A DNA stretch of 64,000 nucleotides. Origin: Aquisediminimonas sp031376385. Lineage in GTDB: Bacteria; Pseudomonadota; Alphaproteobacteria; Sphingomonadales; Sphingomonadaceae. Below are positions 43,234 to 51,691 of the stretch, piece by piece; the stretch's first letter is position 1; every line of letters begins with the position of its first letter. The translations under genes were made by a program, and so were the position numbers. A model generated the notes under the pieces. The model ran no database searches, had not been told where the DNA came from, and saw only the letters and a program-made list of their open reading frames with translations. The stretch spans positions 62,001 to 126,000 of the forward strand of contig JANMDQ010000023.1 in NCBI GenBank assembly GCA_031376385.1, read 5' to 3'.

Positions 43234-44811
43234 TTATGTTATCAATTTTTTGAGCGACGAAACATGGTCTGCCTCAGCCGCAGGCTTATCAAGCCTGATC
43301 CGAGATATACGGGGAAACCGCATCGCGACGCCGGATTTGTGGCGTTTAGACTGGTGGATGGAATCAAACGCGACTTCTAGGACGAGACTCTTTTCCACCT
43401 CCCGTACAGGCCCGAACCGATTGACCGTGTGGTTGCGCACAAATTGATCCAGCGTTTTCAATTCCTGATCCGTGAACCCGGAATAGGCCTTTCCGACGGG
43501 TAGCAAAGTACCATCATCGCCCCAGCAGCCAAAGGTGAAATCGGAATAGAAGGATGACCGTTTACCACTGCCGCGCTGGGCATACATCATCACACAATCG
43601 ACGATCAGGGGATCGCGTTTCCACTTATACCACAGCCCCACCTTGCGCCCTGAAAGATAGGGGCTGTCACGGCGTTTGAGCATCACCCCTTCAATAGACG
43701 CGTCACGTGATCCGGCGCGGATCTCGCCCAGATGATCAAAATCACGGGCGGCCAGGATCGCGGATAGATCATAATGGTCAGGGCTGAGGGTTTGGGCAAA
43801 ACTCTCCAGCCGGGCGCGCCGCGCTTCCCATGGCAGGGCGCGAAGATCGTCTTCGCCGTCGAAGAGCATGTCATAGAGCCGAACGAATACCGGATAGTCC
43901 GCAAGCATGGCGGCGGAGACGGTTTTGCGCCCTAGACGCTGTTGCAGTGCATTAAAGCTTGCCGCCTCCCCACCCTGAAAATCGCCGCGCACCAGCAACT
44001 CTCCATCAACCACGCCTTCGCCTGAAAAGGATGTGGCGACTTCGGGGAAGGCCGCCGTCACGTCATCACCGCCGCGACTGAACAACCGGACTTCGCTGCC
44101 GGTTGAGACTATCTGGATGCGGATGCCGTCCCATTTCCATTCTGCCACGAAGTCAGCAAGATCGACTTGGCTGTCGCCCAGCGGATGGGCCAGCATGAAC
44201 GGGCGGAAAAATGGCGTGCCAGCGGGATCTGGTCGTTCGGCTCGGCCTTCCCCCCAGGCAAACAGGCTTTCATAAGGCGGCGACAGCGCGTGCCACACTT
44301 CCTCTACATCATCGACAGACAGGCCAAATGCGTCTGCAAATGCCGTCTTTGCCAGGCGTGAAGACACCCCAACCCGCATGCCTCCCGTTGCAAATTTCAG
44401 CAGCGCATAGCGTCCATTTGTGTCCAGCCGGTCCATCAGCTCAGCAAGCAAAGCAGGGGCTCCTGCGCGGCTGACAGAACTTAGGCTCATAACGACATCG
44501 TTCAGGGAAAGGGCGTTGGCGGTATCATCCCTCAGCCCCGTGTCTTGCCACAGGAGGGCGACCGTTTCTGCTGTGTCACCCACATAGTCGCGGCTCATCC
44601 GGAAAAGCTGCGGGTCAAAACGCGTTTCGGCCATTGCGCGGATCGCAGAGGATTTGACCGTTGGAATATCAAGCCGCCCCGCGAGCGCCGCCAACGCCCA
44701 GCCGCGATCGGGATCAGGCGTTGCTTTCATATAATCTGCAATCAGGCGAATTTTTGCCAGTCGAGACCGGGTGTAGACCAGCCGGTCAATCAGTTCGGCA
44801 AAGGCCTGCAT
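43234..44811 (-). CDS. ATP-dependent DNA ligase
   Basis: 525 residues. An N-terminal helical DNA-binding part precedes the nucleotidyltransferase domain with the AMP-accepting Lys in FVAEWKWDGIRIQIV, then LFSRGGDDVTAAFPE, VVDGELLV and GLWYKWKRDPLIVD, and an OB-fold C-terminus. It belongs to the ligase group encoded with an MBL-fold exonuclease, known for repair of crosslink damage. The start overlaps the exonuclease stop by one base. The Lhr helicase and PdeM-like phosphoesterase usually found with it are absent nearby. Confidence 0.92.
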   Translation of the reverse strand: MQAFAELIDRLVYTRSRLAKIRLIADYMKATPDPDRGWALAALAGRLDIPTVKSSAIRAMAETRFDPQLFRMSRDYVGDTAETVALLWQDTGLRDDTANALSLNDVVMSLSSVSRAGAPALLAELMDRLDTNGRYALLKFATGGMRVGVSSRLAKTAFADAFGLSVDDVEEVWHALSPPYESLFAWGEGRAERPDPAGTPFFRPFMLAHPLGDSQVDLADFVAEWKWDGIRIQIVSTGSEVRLFSRGGDDVTAAFPEVATSFSGEGVVDGELLVRGDFQGGEAASFNALQQRLGRKTVSAAMLADYPVFVRLYDMLFDGEDDLRALPWEARRARLESFAQTLSPDHYDLSAILAARDFDHLGEIRAGSRDASIEGVMLKRRDSPYLSGRKVGLWYKWKRDPLIVDCVMMYAQRGSGKRSSFYSDFTFGCWGDDGTLLPVGKAYSGFTDQELKTLDQFVRNHTVNRFGPVREVEKSLVLEVAFDSIHQSKRHKSGVAMRFPRISRIRLDKPAAEADHVSSLKKLIT

Positions 44812-45818
44812 CAGGCCTCCTCCTCATCTTCGCGGCCCATCATGTCGAGCGCGCGGGCTTTCATCTGGTGCAGGGCACACCAATGCACCAGCGCGTCAGA
44901 CCGACCGTGCGTCACCCAGGTTTCAGTGGGGCGAAGCTCCGTGATCGTCGCGGTCAGTTCATCCCAGTCAGCATGGTCAGATATGATCAGCGGCAATTCC
45001 ACACCGCGTTGCCGCGCGCGCTGCCGCACTTGCATCCAGCCTGAGGCCATGGCCGTGATGGGATCAGGCAAGCGGCGCGCCCAGCGATCATTTAGGGCCG
45101 AAGGCGGGGCCAGCACAATTGCGCCGCGCAGATCGTCGGAGGTGGCCTCAGTGGCGGAGCGTAAGTCTCCAAGTGCTACTCCGTGCGCCTCGTAAAGCGT
45201 GCACATTTTCTGCAAAGCTCCGTGCAGGTAGATCGGGCCCTGTTCACCAATGGCGCGCAATTCTGCGATCACGCGCTGCGCCTTACCGAGCGCATAGGCC
45301 CCGACCAATACACAGCGATCCGGGTTTTTGTCGCGGGCCTCAATCAGCTTTGCGACTTCAAGTGCGGCTGACGGATGCCTGAAAACCGGCAAGCCGAACG
45401 TGGCTTCAGTGATGAAGATATCGCATGTAACAGGCTCAAAAGCACGGCATGTCGGGTCCGGGCGGCGCTTATAGTCGCCGGTCACCACCACACGCTCCCC
45501 GCCATGTTCCAGCAATATCTGGGCCGAACCCAGCACATGGCCCGCCGGATGGAAACTGATCGTCACGCCACCGACGGAAACCGGTTCGCCGTAAGGAACA
45601 GCGACGCCTTCCTCGGCTGTACCATAGCGCAGCGCCATGATCGCCAGCGTTTCCGGCGTTGCCCACACTTTGCCATGGCCGCCGCGCGCATGATCGGCAT
45701 GGCCGTGCGTCACCAAGGCCGCAGCGCGCGGCGTTGACGGGTCAATCCACAGATCCGCAGGCTTTACATAAATGCCGGTGGGATGAGGCTCAATCCAGTG
45801 TGACCGTGTCGACATCAT
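44811..45818 (-). CDS. ligase-associated metallo-beta-lactamase-fold DNA exonuclease
   Basis: 335 residues. The zinc-binding motif THGHADHARGG is near residue 38, followed by GTAEEGVAVPYGEPV, FHPAGHVLGSAQILLE and the beta-CASP-like C-terminal region (GAYALGKAQRVIAELR, LIISDHADWDEL, WVTHGRSDALVHW). It trims DNA 3' ends for the partner ligase. It is the first gene of the two-gene unit. Confidence 0.92.
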   Translation of the reverse strand: MMSTRSHWIEPHPTGIYVKPADLWIDPSTPRAAALVTHGHADHARGGHGKVWATPETLAIMALRYGTAEEGVAVPYGEPVSVGGVTISFHPAGHVLGSAQILLEHGGERVVVTGDYKRRPDPTCRAFEPVTCDIFITEATFGLPVFRHPSAALEVAKLIEARDKNPDRCVLVGAYALGKAQRVIAELRAIGEQGPIYLHGALQKMCTLYEAHGVALGDLRSATEATSDDLRGAIVLAPPSALNDRWARRLPDPITAMASGWMQVRQRARQRGVELPLIISDHADWDELTATITELRPTETWVTHGRSDALVHWCALHQMKARALDMMGREDEEEA

Positions 45819-45866
45819 GCCCTATTAGCGGACGGAAAGGCAGCACGTCGACAGAGACATAATGCC

Positions 45867-46061
45867 TCAGTGCCGCGCGGGGGCCTCACCCTCTTTTTCG
45901 GCTTTTTCCAAGGCATCAGCCTCTGGGCCCTCAACAGCTTTCTTGGCATCTTGAGCGGCCTTTTCGACCTTGTCATGGTCCTTAGCAAACTCAGCGGTTT
46001 TCTCGTTATATTCGCGGGCGGCATCGTAATTGCCTTCGCCTTGAAGTTTTTCATTCGCCAT
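45867..46061 (-). CDS. small acidic helical protein, stress-type
   Basis: 64 residues, TAGGAG before the ATG. NEKLQGEGNYDAAREYNEKT and DKVEKAAQDAKKAVEGPEAD are charged amphipathic helix, without membrane or signal segments. It has a perfect EcfG-type promoter 40 bp upstream. I do not recognise a named family; similar short helical proteins are common members of stress regulons. Confidence 0.75.
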   Translation of the reverse strand: MANEKLQGEGNYDAAREYNEKTAEFAKDHDKVEKAAQDAKKAVEGPEADALEKAEKEGEAPARH

Positions 46062-46099
46062 TGACCATGCTCCTAAAGAGGTTGCTGTTGCGGTGATTG

Positions 46100-46124
46100 A
46101 ACGTGTTTGCGGGCAACTTGTTCC
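46100..46124 (-). promoter_or_regulatory. EcfG-type stress promoter for the 64-residue gene
   Basis: Minus strand GGAAC (46124-46120), 16-bp spacer, CGTT (46103-46100), about 39 bp above the ATG at 46061. Confidence 0.77.
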
Positions 46125-46215
46125 CGGTGGCAGGCGGCGGTCTCACTCTAACGCTGATCTGTCAGACGCTCTATGACAAGGTCTGCCATCAAGCCATGAT
46201 AATTTTGGAATGCCG

Positions 46216-47124
46216 TCACGCGACATGCTTTGCTGAATGCCAATCATCATCTGGTGATTCTATGTGTTCAAGTGCTGCATTGAGTTCTGCCCCGGCACAT
46301 AACACCAGCGCCGATAACCACAGCCACATGAGCAAAACCACAACTGCACCCAGCGCGCCATATGTTGCGTTATAGGTTGCAAAATTGCTGACATAAATGC
46401 CGAACAGGAATGAGACGCTCAGCCCACCAATGGTCGCCAAAAGTGACCCAGGGGTGATCCAGCGCCATTGCGGTTGATCGCGATCCGGCCCGTAACGATA
46501 GGCAGTGGCAACGACTGCGGCCGCAAACAGGATCATCACAACAGTCGCTACAGCACTGATGCCGATGAAGAAAGACGGAGGCAGACCAACCAAGCGGGTC
46601 TGGATCAACGCAAATCCCGACATGGCAATAATTGTTGCAACAACAACAATCACAAAGCCGGTCGTAAACATGAGGGTCAGCAGATTGAGCCTTATGAATG
46701 ACCGTGTCTCTTCACAGTCATAGGCCATGTTCAGAGCCATGATCACAGCAGAGGCCGCACGGGACGCCCCAAAAAGAGCAAAGCCAAGCGCAAACACCAG
46801 CCCCCATCCTTTTTGATCCGAAGAGGCCTTAACAACGTCGCTGAGTTGGCTGAGGATGAGTGACGCTGCGTCAGGCGGCATGATTTGCAGCAGGCTCCGC
46901 GCGGTGTCGGTCATCCCGTTCACATCGGCGAACAATCCGTAGATAAGGCCTACAGCCGCCAGCAGCGGCACAAACGCGAGAAAACCGTAAAAGGCCACCC
47001 CTGCCGCAACAAGCATGATATTATCATGGCCGATTTTCAACCACATCTGCCAGATGACCTTCCTCCACGTGGCCATCGGCAATGACCAAGGGCTTTGAGG
47101 GCGTGAGAGCGCCTTAGGTCTCAC
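46216..47124 (-). CDS. YihY/BrkB-family inner-membrane protein
   Basis: 302 residues with about six membrane segments. LVAAGVAFYGFLAFVPLLAA and SNFATYNATYGALGAVVVLL are the conserved YihY motifs. The gene starts with GTG at 47124, overlapping the stop of the preceding small gene by one base; an ATG at 47076 is an alternative. The function in the family is unsettled (envelope or transport related). Its stress control comes via the upstream gene's promoter. Confidence 0.87.
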   Translation of the reverse strand: MRPKALSRPQSPWSLPMATWRKVIWQMWLKIGHDNIMLVAAGVAFYGFLAFVPLLAAVGLIYGLFADVNGMTDTARSLLQIMPPDAASLILSQLSDVVKASSDQKGWGLVFALGFALFGASRAASAVIMALNMAYDCEETRSFIRLNLLTLMFTTGFVIVVVATIIAMSGFALIQTRLVGLPPSFFIGISAVATVVMILFAAAVVATAYRYGPDRDQPQWRWITPGSLLATIGGLSVSFLFGIYVSNFATYNATYGALGAVVVLLMWLWLSALVLCAGAELNAALEHIESPDDDWHSAKHVA

Positions 47125-47372
47125 TATTGCATGCCCTTCAGGTCAAAACCGCTACCAGCTGCCGTGCTATCAGTCTCGTCCGACCGACGCTTATAGCCCA
47201 TATAGATCAGAGCCGCGCCGATCAGCGCGAAGCCAACAGGGATATTCTTACGGCTCACAACCATATTTGCCCCTGTTGCGATCAACGCAGTGGGGATGAT
47301 GCCAGTGTCACCCGTGCCTGCGATCCGCTGCGACAGTGCCGTCACAAAACTATTGCCGATCATCTTGAGCAT
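47124..47372 (-). CDS. small membrane protein preceding yihY
   Basis: 82 residues from the ATG at 47372 (AGGACAGGAAC upstream). Two weakly hydrophobic segments (GIIPTALIATGANMVVS; VGFALIGAALIYMGYK) suggest a membrane hairpin. The frame to 47501 would cross the promoter and is not used. It is coupled to the YihY gene by a 1-base overlap. No family recognised. Confidence 0.75.
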   Translation of the reverse strand: MLKMIGNSFVTALSQRIAGTGDTGIIPTALIATGANMVVSRKNIPVGFALIGAALIYMGYKRRSDETDSTAAGSGFDLKGMQ

Positions 47373-47416
47373 TGTTCCTGTCCTCAGCATATCCGGACGC
47401 TTCGTCCCGGACGTCA

Positions 47417-47441
47417 AACGGACTGGCCGCTGCAATGTTCC
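47417..47441 (-). promoter_or_regulatory. EcfG-type stress promoter for the small gene plus yihY
   Basis: Minus strand GGAAC (47441-47437), 16-bp spacer, CGTT (47420-47417), perfect match, 45 bp above the ATG at 47372. Confidence 0.77.
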
Positions 47442-47548
47442 CGGGTCACAGGGCGTGCGGATCAAGTTTCCCGTGCGGCAATTGACTAAGATTAGCGACA
47501 CTAGGTCAGATTTTGGGGTCAGATTTTGACATCGGTCATCTGTGGAAT

Positions 47549-47573
47549 GGAACTATCCGCCTTCGGCCACGTT
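47549..47573 (+). promoter_or_regulatory. EcfG-type stress promoter for glsB/lipoprotein copy 2
   Basis: GGAAC (47549-47553), 16-bp spacer, CGTT (47570-47573), 29 bp before the ATG at 47603. The -10 region ACGTTCTCCC is shared with the PRC-barrel promoter. Confidence 0.78.
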
Positions 47574-47602
47574 CTCCCCTTCGTTCAATAAGGAGGACTG
47601 AA

Positions 47603-47872
47603 ATGAATTTTATACTGATGCTTATCGTAGGTGGCATTCTTGGCTGGCTCGCAAGTCTCGTGATGAGAACGGACGGTCAGCAAGGACTGATACTCAATGT
47701 CGTCGTGGGAATTGTTGGCTCAATTCTCGCCGGGTTTTTGCTCACGCCGTTCTTGGGCGGGGCTCCTATCACAAACGGTGCCATGGACATTAAATCACTG
47801 TTCGTGTCATTTCTGGGCGCAGTCATATTGCTCGCCATCGTCAATCTGGTCCGTCGTGGATCGGTCCGTTAA
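47603..47872 (+). CDS. GlsB/YeaQ/YmgE-type membrane protein (copy 2)
   Basis: 89 residues from the ATG at 47603 with AGGAGG upstream; the frame to 47513 crosses the promoter. It is nearly the same protein as the gene at 16192 (for example GGILGWLASLVMRTDGQQGL in both), with conservative changes in the membrane parts. Unlike copy 1 it has its own stress promoter rather than following sodB. Confidence 0.88.
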   Translation: MNFILMLIVGGILGWLASLVMRTDGQQGLILNVVVGIVGSILAGFLLTPFLGGAPITNGAMDIKSLFVSFLGAVILLAIVNLVRRGSVR

Positions 47873-47915
47873 TTCCCAACTCAAACTTTCAACATAATTA
47901 GATAAGGAAATTCTT

Positions 47916-48251
47916 ATGAAAACACTGACAAACCGCACTGCTCTGATCGCCCTGCTCGGTGCTGCGAGCCTCACCATCGTCGGCTGCAACAGTCCTGCTG
48001 AAAAAGCGGCTGAAAACACAGCGGACGTCATGGAAGATAATGCAGACGCAGTGCGCGATTCTGCGGATAACACAGCTGATAAAATGGAAGATAAGGCTGA
48101 CACCATGGACAACCGCGTCGACGGCGTTGATTCCGCAAAAGAACAGGCCATGGAAAATAAGGCCGGTGCGGTGCGCGATAAAGCCGAAGTGAAGGCAGAC
48201 GCGATGGAAAATAAGGCTGACGCGGTCCGCAACACCGCAGACGGCAAATAA
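47916..48251 (+). CDS. helical lipoprotein, copy 2 of a duplicated module
   Basis: 111 residues, GATAAGGAAA before the ATG. Signal ending at TIVGCNS (lipobox). The mature chain repeats units such as AVRDSADNTADKMEDKAD with period near 11, an LEA-like amphipathic helix. The paralogue at 16488 has the same length but little identity outside composition. A terminator follows. Confidence 0.8.
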   Translation: MKTLTNRTALIALLGAASLTIVGCNSPAEKAAENTADVMEDNADAVRDSADNTADKMEDKADTMDNRVDGVDSAKEQAMENKAGAVRDKAEVKADAMENKADAVRNTADGK

Positions 48252-48270
48252 GCAGCAAAATGAATTTATG

Positions 48271-48305
48271 GGAGCGGCACACGTAAGCGCCGCTCCTATT
48301 TTTTT
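48271..48305 (+). terminator. rho-independent terminator after the lipoprotein gene
   Basis: GGAGCGGC (48271-48278), 10-nt loop, GCCGCTCC (48289-48296), then TA and seven T. Confidence 0.85.
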
Positions 48306-48369
48306 GCCTGTCTGTTTCTTTAAGGCCTGACGCGCAGTGAAGGCTGTTGGCCCTGGGGCCAGTCCGACT

Positions 48370-48545
48370 TAGATCGAACCAAACCGCTCACCCTGAGCTT
48401 GACGAAGGGTTGATGCAGGAGAAGCCACCGCTGTCGGGTCGAACTCCCAACTGACGCCCTTTAACTGCCTGCCTGCGGCAGGCGCTCTGGACAAGCATCG
48501 TCATCCTCAGGGTAAGCGGGGTGCCTCAGGATAAACGGAAACACT
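48370..48545. repeat. REP-like palindromic sequence
   Basis: Contains CACCCTGAGCTTGACGAAGGG, close to the CCCTGAGCTTGTCGAAGGG palindrome widespread in sphingomonads, and a smaller hairpin GCCTGCC-TGC-GGCAGGC. A trace of the same unit (GGCTTGTCGAAGGG) lies near 51662. Nothing else is seen in the 300 bp between the terminator and the next gene. Confidence 0.5.
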
Positions 48546-48601
48546 CTAAAATAAATGACTTGGTTCAAGTCCAGTCCGAAGATCAACAGCGTCTGTCCCC
48601 A

Positions 48602-49429
48602 TCAACTCTTTACTAAAAACTCAAGCAAATCGTCACTCAGCTGTCCTTGTTCTGTCACGAACAGCCCATGTGGCGCGCCTGCATATTCCAAAATGCCTGC
48701 ATTAGGGATTGCAGCAGCGGCCGCCCGGCCCGTCGGATCAATTGGCACCGTTTGGTCATCCTTGCCGTGAATAATCAGCGTCGGCACTGTGATTGACGCG
48801 AGGTCAGGCCGAAAATCAGTGGTTGAAAAAGCTTTGGCACAAGCCAAAGTGCCCCGAAGGCCCGCTTGCATCGCCAGACGCCATGCCCAATCCAGAGTTT
48901 CTTGGCTGACTGGATGCGAAAGCAGGCCCTGCCCGAAAAAGTCTTTGAAAAATCCTCGGAAGAAAGCAGGCCGATCAACAATCATATCATGCGCCATTTT
49001 ATCAAACGTCGATTGGGGAACACCGTCAGGATTATCATCCGTTTGCAGCATATAGGGCACGACCGAAGAGATCAGAGCGATGCGCGCCACGCCTCGACCA
49101 GCGTGACGGCTCATATAGCGCGCGATTTCCCCGCCGCCCATGGAAAATCCCACCAACGCCACATTCTGGTCAGCGCCAGTCGCTGCCATCACATCTGCCA
49201 AATCGTCAGCGAACGTATCATAGTCATAACCACCGGACGGTTGTTCTGACCGCCCAAACCCGCGACGGTCATAGGAAATAGCTTTGAAGCCCGCATTGGC
49301 CAGCATTTCTGCATGCCAATCCCAGCTATCGCTGGACAGGGGCCAGCCGTGGATTAGCACGACCGGCATCCCTTCGCCCCAAATTTTCACATAAAGATCG
49401 GTCCCGTCGCGGGCTTTGATCATGGGCAT
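48602..49429 (-). CDS. alpha/beta-hydrolase (non-haem chloroperoxidase/arylesterase-like)
   Basis: 275 residues from the ATG at 49429. Oxyanion LIHGWPLSSDSWDW, YDRRGFGRSEQPSGGYDYDT, nucleophile Ser in LVGFSMGGGEIARY, acid Asp in LIIHGKDDQTVP and His in GAPHGLFVTE give a full triad, typical of the Co-free perhydrolase group. Upstream Met residues to 49552 lack a ribosome-binding site. Substrate unknown; no partner genes nearby. Confidence 0.9.
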   Translation of the reverse strand: MPMIKARDGTDLYVKIWGEGMPVVLIHGWPLSSDSWDWHAEMLANAGFKAISYDRRGFGRSEQPSGGYDYDTFADDLADVMAATGADQNVALVGFSMGGGEIARYMSRHAGRGVARIALISSVVPYMLQTDDNPDGVPQSTFDKMAHDMIVDRPAFFRGFFKDFFGQGLLSHPVSQETLDWAWRLAMQAGLRGTLACAKAFSTTDFRPDLASITVPTLIIHGKDDQTVPIDPTGRAAAAAIPNAGILEYAGAPHGLFVTEQGQLSDDLLEFLVKS

Positions 49430-49479
49430 GGCTTCATTCTTTTCAACTTGGAGGACGCAGGCGGGATTTGCTTGCCGAC

Positions 49480-49872
49480 TTACCGTCTGCGCTTTGCAGG
49501 GGCGCGGGCCTCCCGCCCTTGAATGCACTGGTCGACGACTGTGCGCGAACATCGGGGGTAATCGGTTTGCGCTGCGGGGGGCGGCGGTGCCACGCCTGAA
49601 GGCGCTGGAACAGTAACAGCAGGGGGTGGCTCTACCGCTGTTGGACCTGGCGTTGGATTTGGCGCAGGCACCGAAGGCGCAGGCGGAGCAGCAGGCATAT
49701 CTGGCACCGGGGTCGTTGGCGGGGTTTGCGGCATCGGCATCGGCATCGGTGGCACTGGATCGGCGGGAACCGTCATTGGCTCACCGGGTGCAGGCGGCGG
49801 CGTCGGTGTTTGGGCCGCAGCCACAGAAGAAATGAGCAATGCAGCGGATGCGAAAAGGCTATTCTTAAACAT
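49480..49872 (-). CDS. exported proline-rich protein
   Basis: 130 residues. Signal peptide ending VAAAQT, then about 80 residues dominated by Pro, Ala, Thr and Met (PVPPMPMPMPQTPPTTPVPD), ending with a short basic tail containing two Cys (YPRCSRTVVDQCIQG). Low-complexity linker without a catalytic domain; a cell-envelope spacer is likely. GGAG before the ATG. Confidence 0.75.
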   Translation of the reverse strand: MFKNSLFASAALLISSVAAAQTPTPPPAPGEPMTVPADPVPPMPMPMPQTPPTTPVPDMPAAPPAPSVPAPNPTPGPTAVEPPPAVTVPAPSGVAPPPPAAQTDYPRCSRTVVDQCIQGREARAPAKRRR

Positions 49873-49885
49873 CAGGAAACTCCTT

Positions 49886-50062
49886 TTATGTTTCGGTCAT
49901 AACCAAATGCAGCAGTCCCACGATTGTTCCCCCGCCAGACGACGCCCAATCAAGCAGATGGCCACTAATCTGATGCCCAAAGGCTCCGTTTGCAGGAATC
50001 TGTGCGATGAGCGGAGCAGGCTGTGGGACCGGATATTTCACACGCCAGACGATTTTGAACAT
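49886..50062 (-). CDS. possible small protein beside MITE copy 2
   Basis: 58 residues from the ATG at 50062, with GGAG five bases upstream. FKIVWRVKYPVPQPAPLIAQ then GAFGHQISGHLLDWASSGGG has the composition of a real protein, and it is placed just before the proline-rich gene on the same strand. No family recognised. Confidence 0.4.
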   Translation of the reverse strand: MFKIVWRVKYPVPQPAPLIAQIPANGAFGHQISGHLLDWASSGGGTIVGLLHLVMTET

Positions 50063-50082
50063 GCGAACTCCGCATGTCGCCA

Positions 50083-50254
50083 TAGAGCGAATTGCTCGAA
50101 ATGTTAATCTCGACCGTCACCCTGAACTTGTTTCAGGGACCATGCCTCAATTTTCATGCAAGACTGGATGGTTCAAGTTTGGCAGTGATACTGAGGCATG
50201 GATGCTGAAACGAGTTCAGCATGACTGTGGTGCAGGTTTTACGCAATCCCGCTA
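50083..50254. mobile_element. MITE-like element, copy 2
   Basis: 172 bp, inverted relative to 42648-42832 and nearly identical to it. Ends TAGAGCGAATTG (50083-50094) and CAATCCCGCTA (50244-50254), the latter with one change and one missing base. The same nested palindromes are present (CCCTGAAC...GTTTCAGGG; GCTGAAAC...GTTCAGC). Confidence 0.75.
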
Positions 50255-50314
50255 CAGTCGCACAGGGCCTTCTTGCAAAGCACGCAAGTCACGGCGTTGG
50301 TATAGAGCGAGACT

Positions 50315-51589
50315 CTAACCCCGGCTGCTCGGCGCGTGGGGCGGCTCGATCTCGGGGGGTTCTGGCGCGTCGAGTTCACCTTCCCACTTGGCCACAACGG
50401 CAGTCGCCACGGCGTTCCCCACAACATTGGTGCCAGAGCGGCCCATATCGAGGAACTGATCAATCGCGAGGATGAGGACAAGCCCGGCCTCTGGGATTCC
50501 AAATTGCGCCATTGTGCCTGAAATCACGACAAGTGAGGCGCGTGGCACCGCCGCCATGCCTTTGGATGTGAGCATCAGCGTGAGGAACATCGCCACTTGC
50601 TGACCAAAGCTCAGTTCAATTCCGTAAAGCTGCGCGATGAAGAGCGTCGCGAAAGTCATATACATCATTGATCCGTCCAGATTGAACGAATAACCCAGCG
50701 GCAGCACAAAGCTGGCGATTTTGGGGGGTACGCCGAACCGGTCCAGTGCTTCTAATGTGCGCGGATAGGCGGCCTCTGAGGAAGCAGTCGAGAAGGCGAG
50801 CAAGATCGGTTCACGGATGTAGCGAATGAGTGTGCCCGCACGCGGGCCAATTACCACGAAGGCGGCTAGGAACAGGACCAGCCACAGCATCAGCAGCCCG
50901 AAATAGAAAGTGCCAATGAACCAGGCAAAAGTGGCAAGAATGCCCAGACCGTTGATCGCAATCACCTTCGTCATCGCGGCAAACACCGCGATTGGCGATA
51001 CGCGCATGACATAGTCTGTCACTTGCAGCATCACATGAACCAGCGCATCGACGCCTGCCACAATCGGTGCTGCTTTTTCGCCTACAGCCGTCATCGCGAC
51101 GCCGAAAAAGAGCGAGAAAATGACGATTTGCAGCAGGATATTATTCGCCATCCCTTCAAAAATGGATTTAGGCACCATTTCCGCGATAATCTCAAATATG
51201 GTCTGCGCAGGCTTTGCAATTCCCGCTGTGGCGTCAGGCGGTGGCAACGTAAGGCCCGCCGCGATGCCGGGGTGGAGGAGATTGACCAAAATCATCCCCA
51301 TGGTGAGCGACACAATCGTCGCGCCAAAGAACCAGCCCATCGTCTTCAGGCCGACACGACCCAGCGACGCGGTATCCCCCATATGGACAATGCCCGAAAC
51401 CAGCGTGGCAAAAACGAGTGGCGCAATGATCATTTTGATCAGGCGCAGGAAAATATCCGTGACAAGCTTCAACCATTTGCCAATTTCTTCAATCAGCTTC
51501 GGATCCGCTATTGTCGCATGAAGGATCGCCCCCACGACGATGCCCAGCACAAGGCCAATCATGATATAAGTGGTCAGCCGTTTGGCCAT
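50315..51589 (-). CDS. dicarboxylate/amino acid:cation symporter (DAACS family)
   Basis: 424 residues from the ATG at 51589 (AGGGG upstream), with eight or more membrane segments. The substrate and cation motifs are present: STASSEAAYPRTLEALD, PLGYSFNLDGSMMYMTFATL, and TSKGMAAVPRASLVV. It imports C4-dicarboxylates or acidic amino acids with Na+ or H+. The C-terminal tail is Glu/Pro-rich (EGELDAPEPPEIEPPH). Single gene, no regulator nearby. Confidence 0.92.
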   Translation of the reverse strand: MAKRLTTYIMIGLVLGIVVGAILHATIADPKLIEEIGKWLKLVTDIFLRLIKMIIAPLVFATLVSGIVHMGDTASLGRVGLKTMGWFFGATIVSLTMGMILVNLLHPGIAAGLTLPPPDATAGIAKPAQTIFEIIAEMVPKSIFEGMANNILLQIVIFSLFFGVAMTAVGEKAAPIVAGVDALVHVMLQVTDYVMRVSPIAVFAAMTKVIAINGLGILATFAWFIGTFYFGLLMLWLVLFLAAFVVIGPRAGTLIRYIREPILLAFSTASSEAAYPRTLEALDRFGVPPKIASFVLPLGYSFNLDGSMMYMTFATLFIAQLYGIELSFGQQVAMFLTLMLTSKGMAAVPRASLVVISGTMAQFGIPEAGLVLILAIDQFLDMGRSGTNVVGNAVATAVVAKWEGELDAPEPPEIEPPHAPSSRG

Positions 51590-51691
51590 GGATACGCCCC
51601 TAATCAAGTTGATATGCGGCTGTTACCGCTGACTTTGGGGAGACACTAACGGCGGAACTTTGGCTTGTCGAAGGGTTATAGCGAAAACAGG

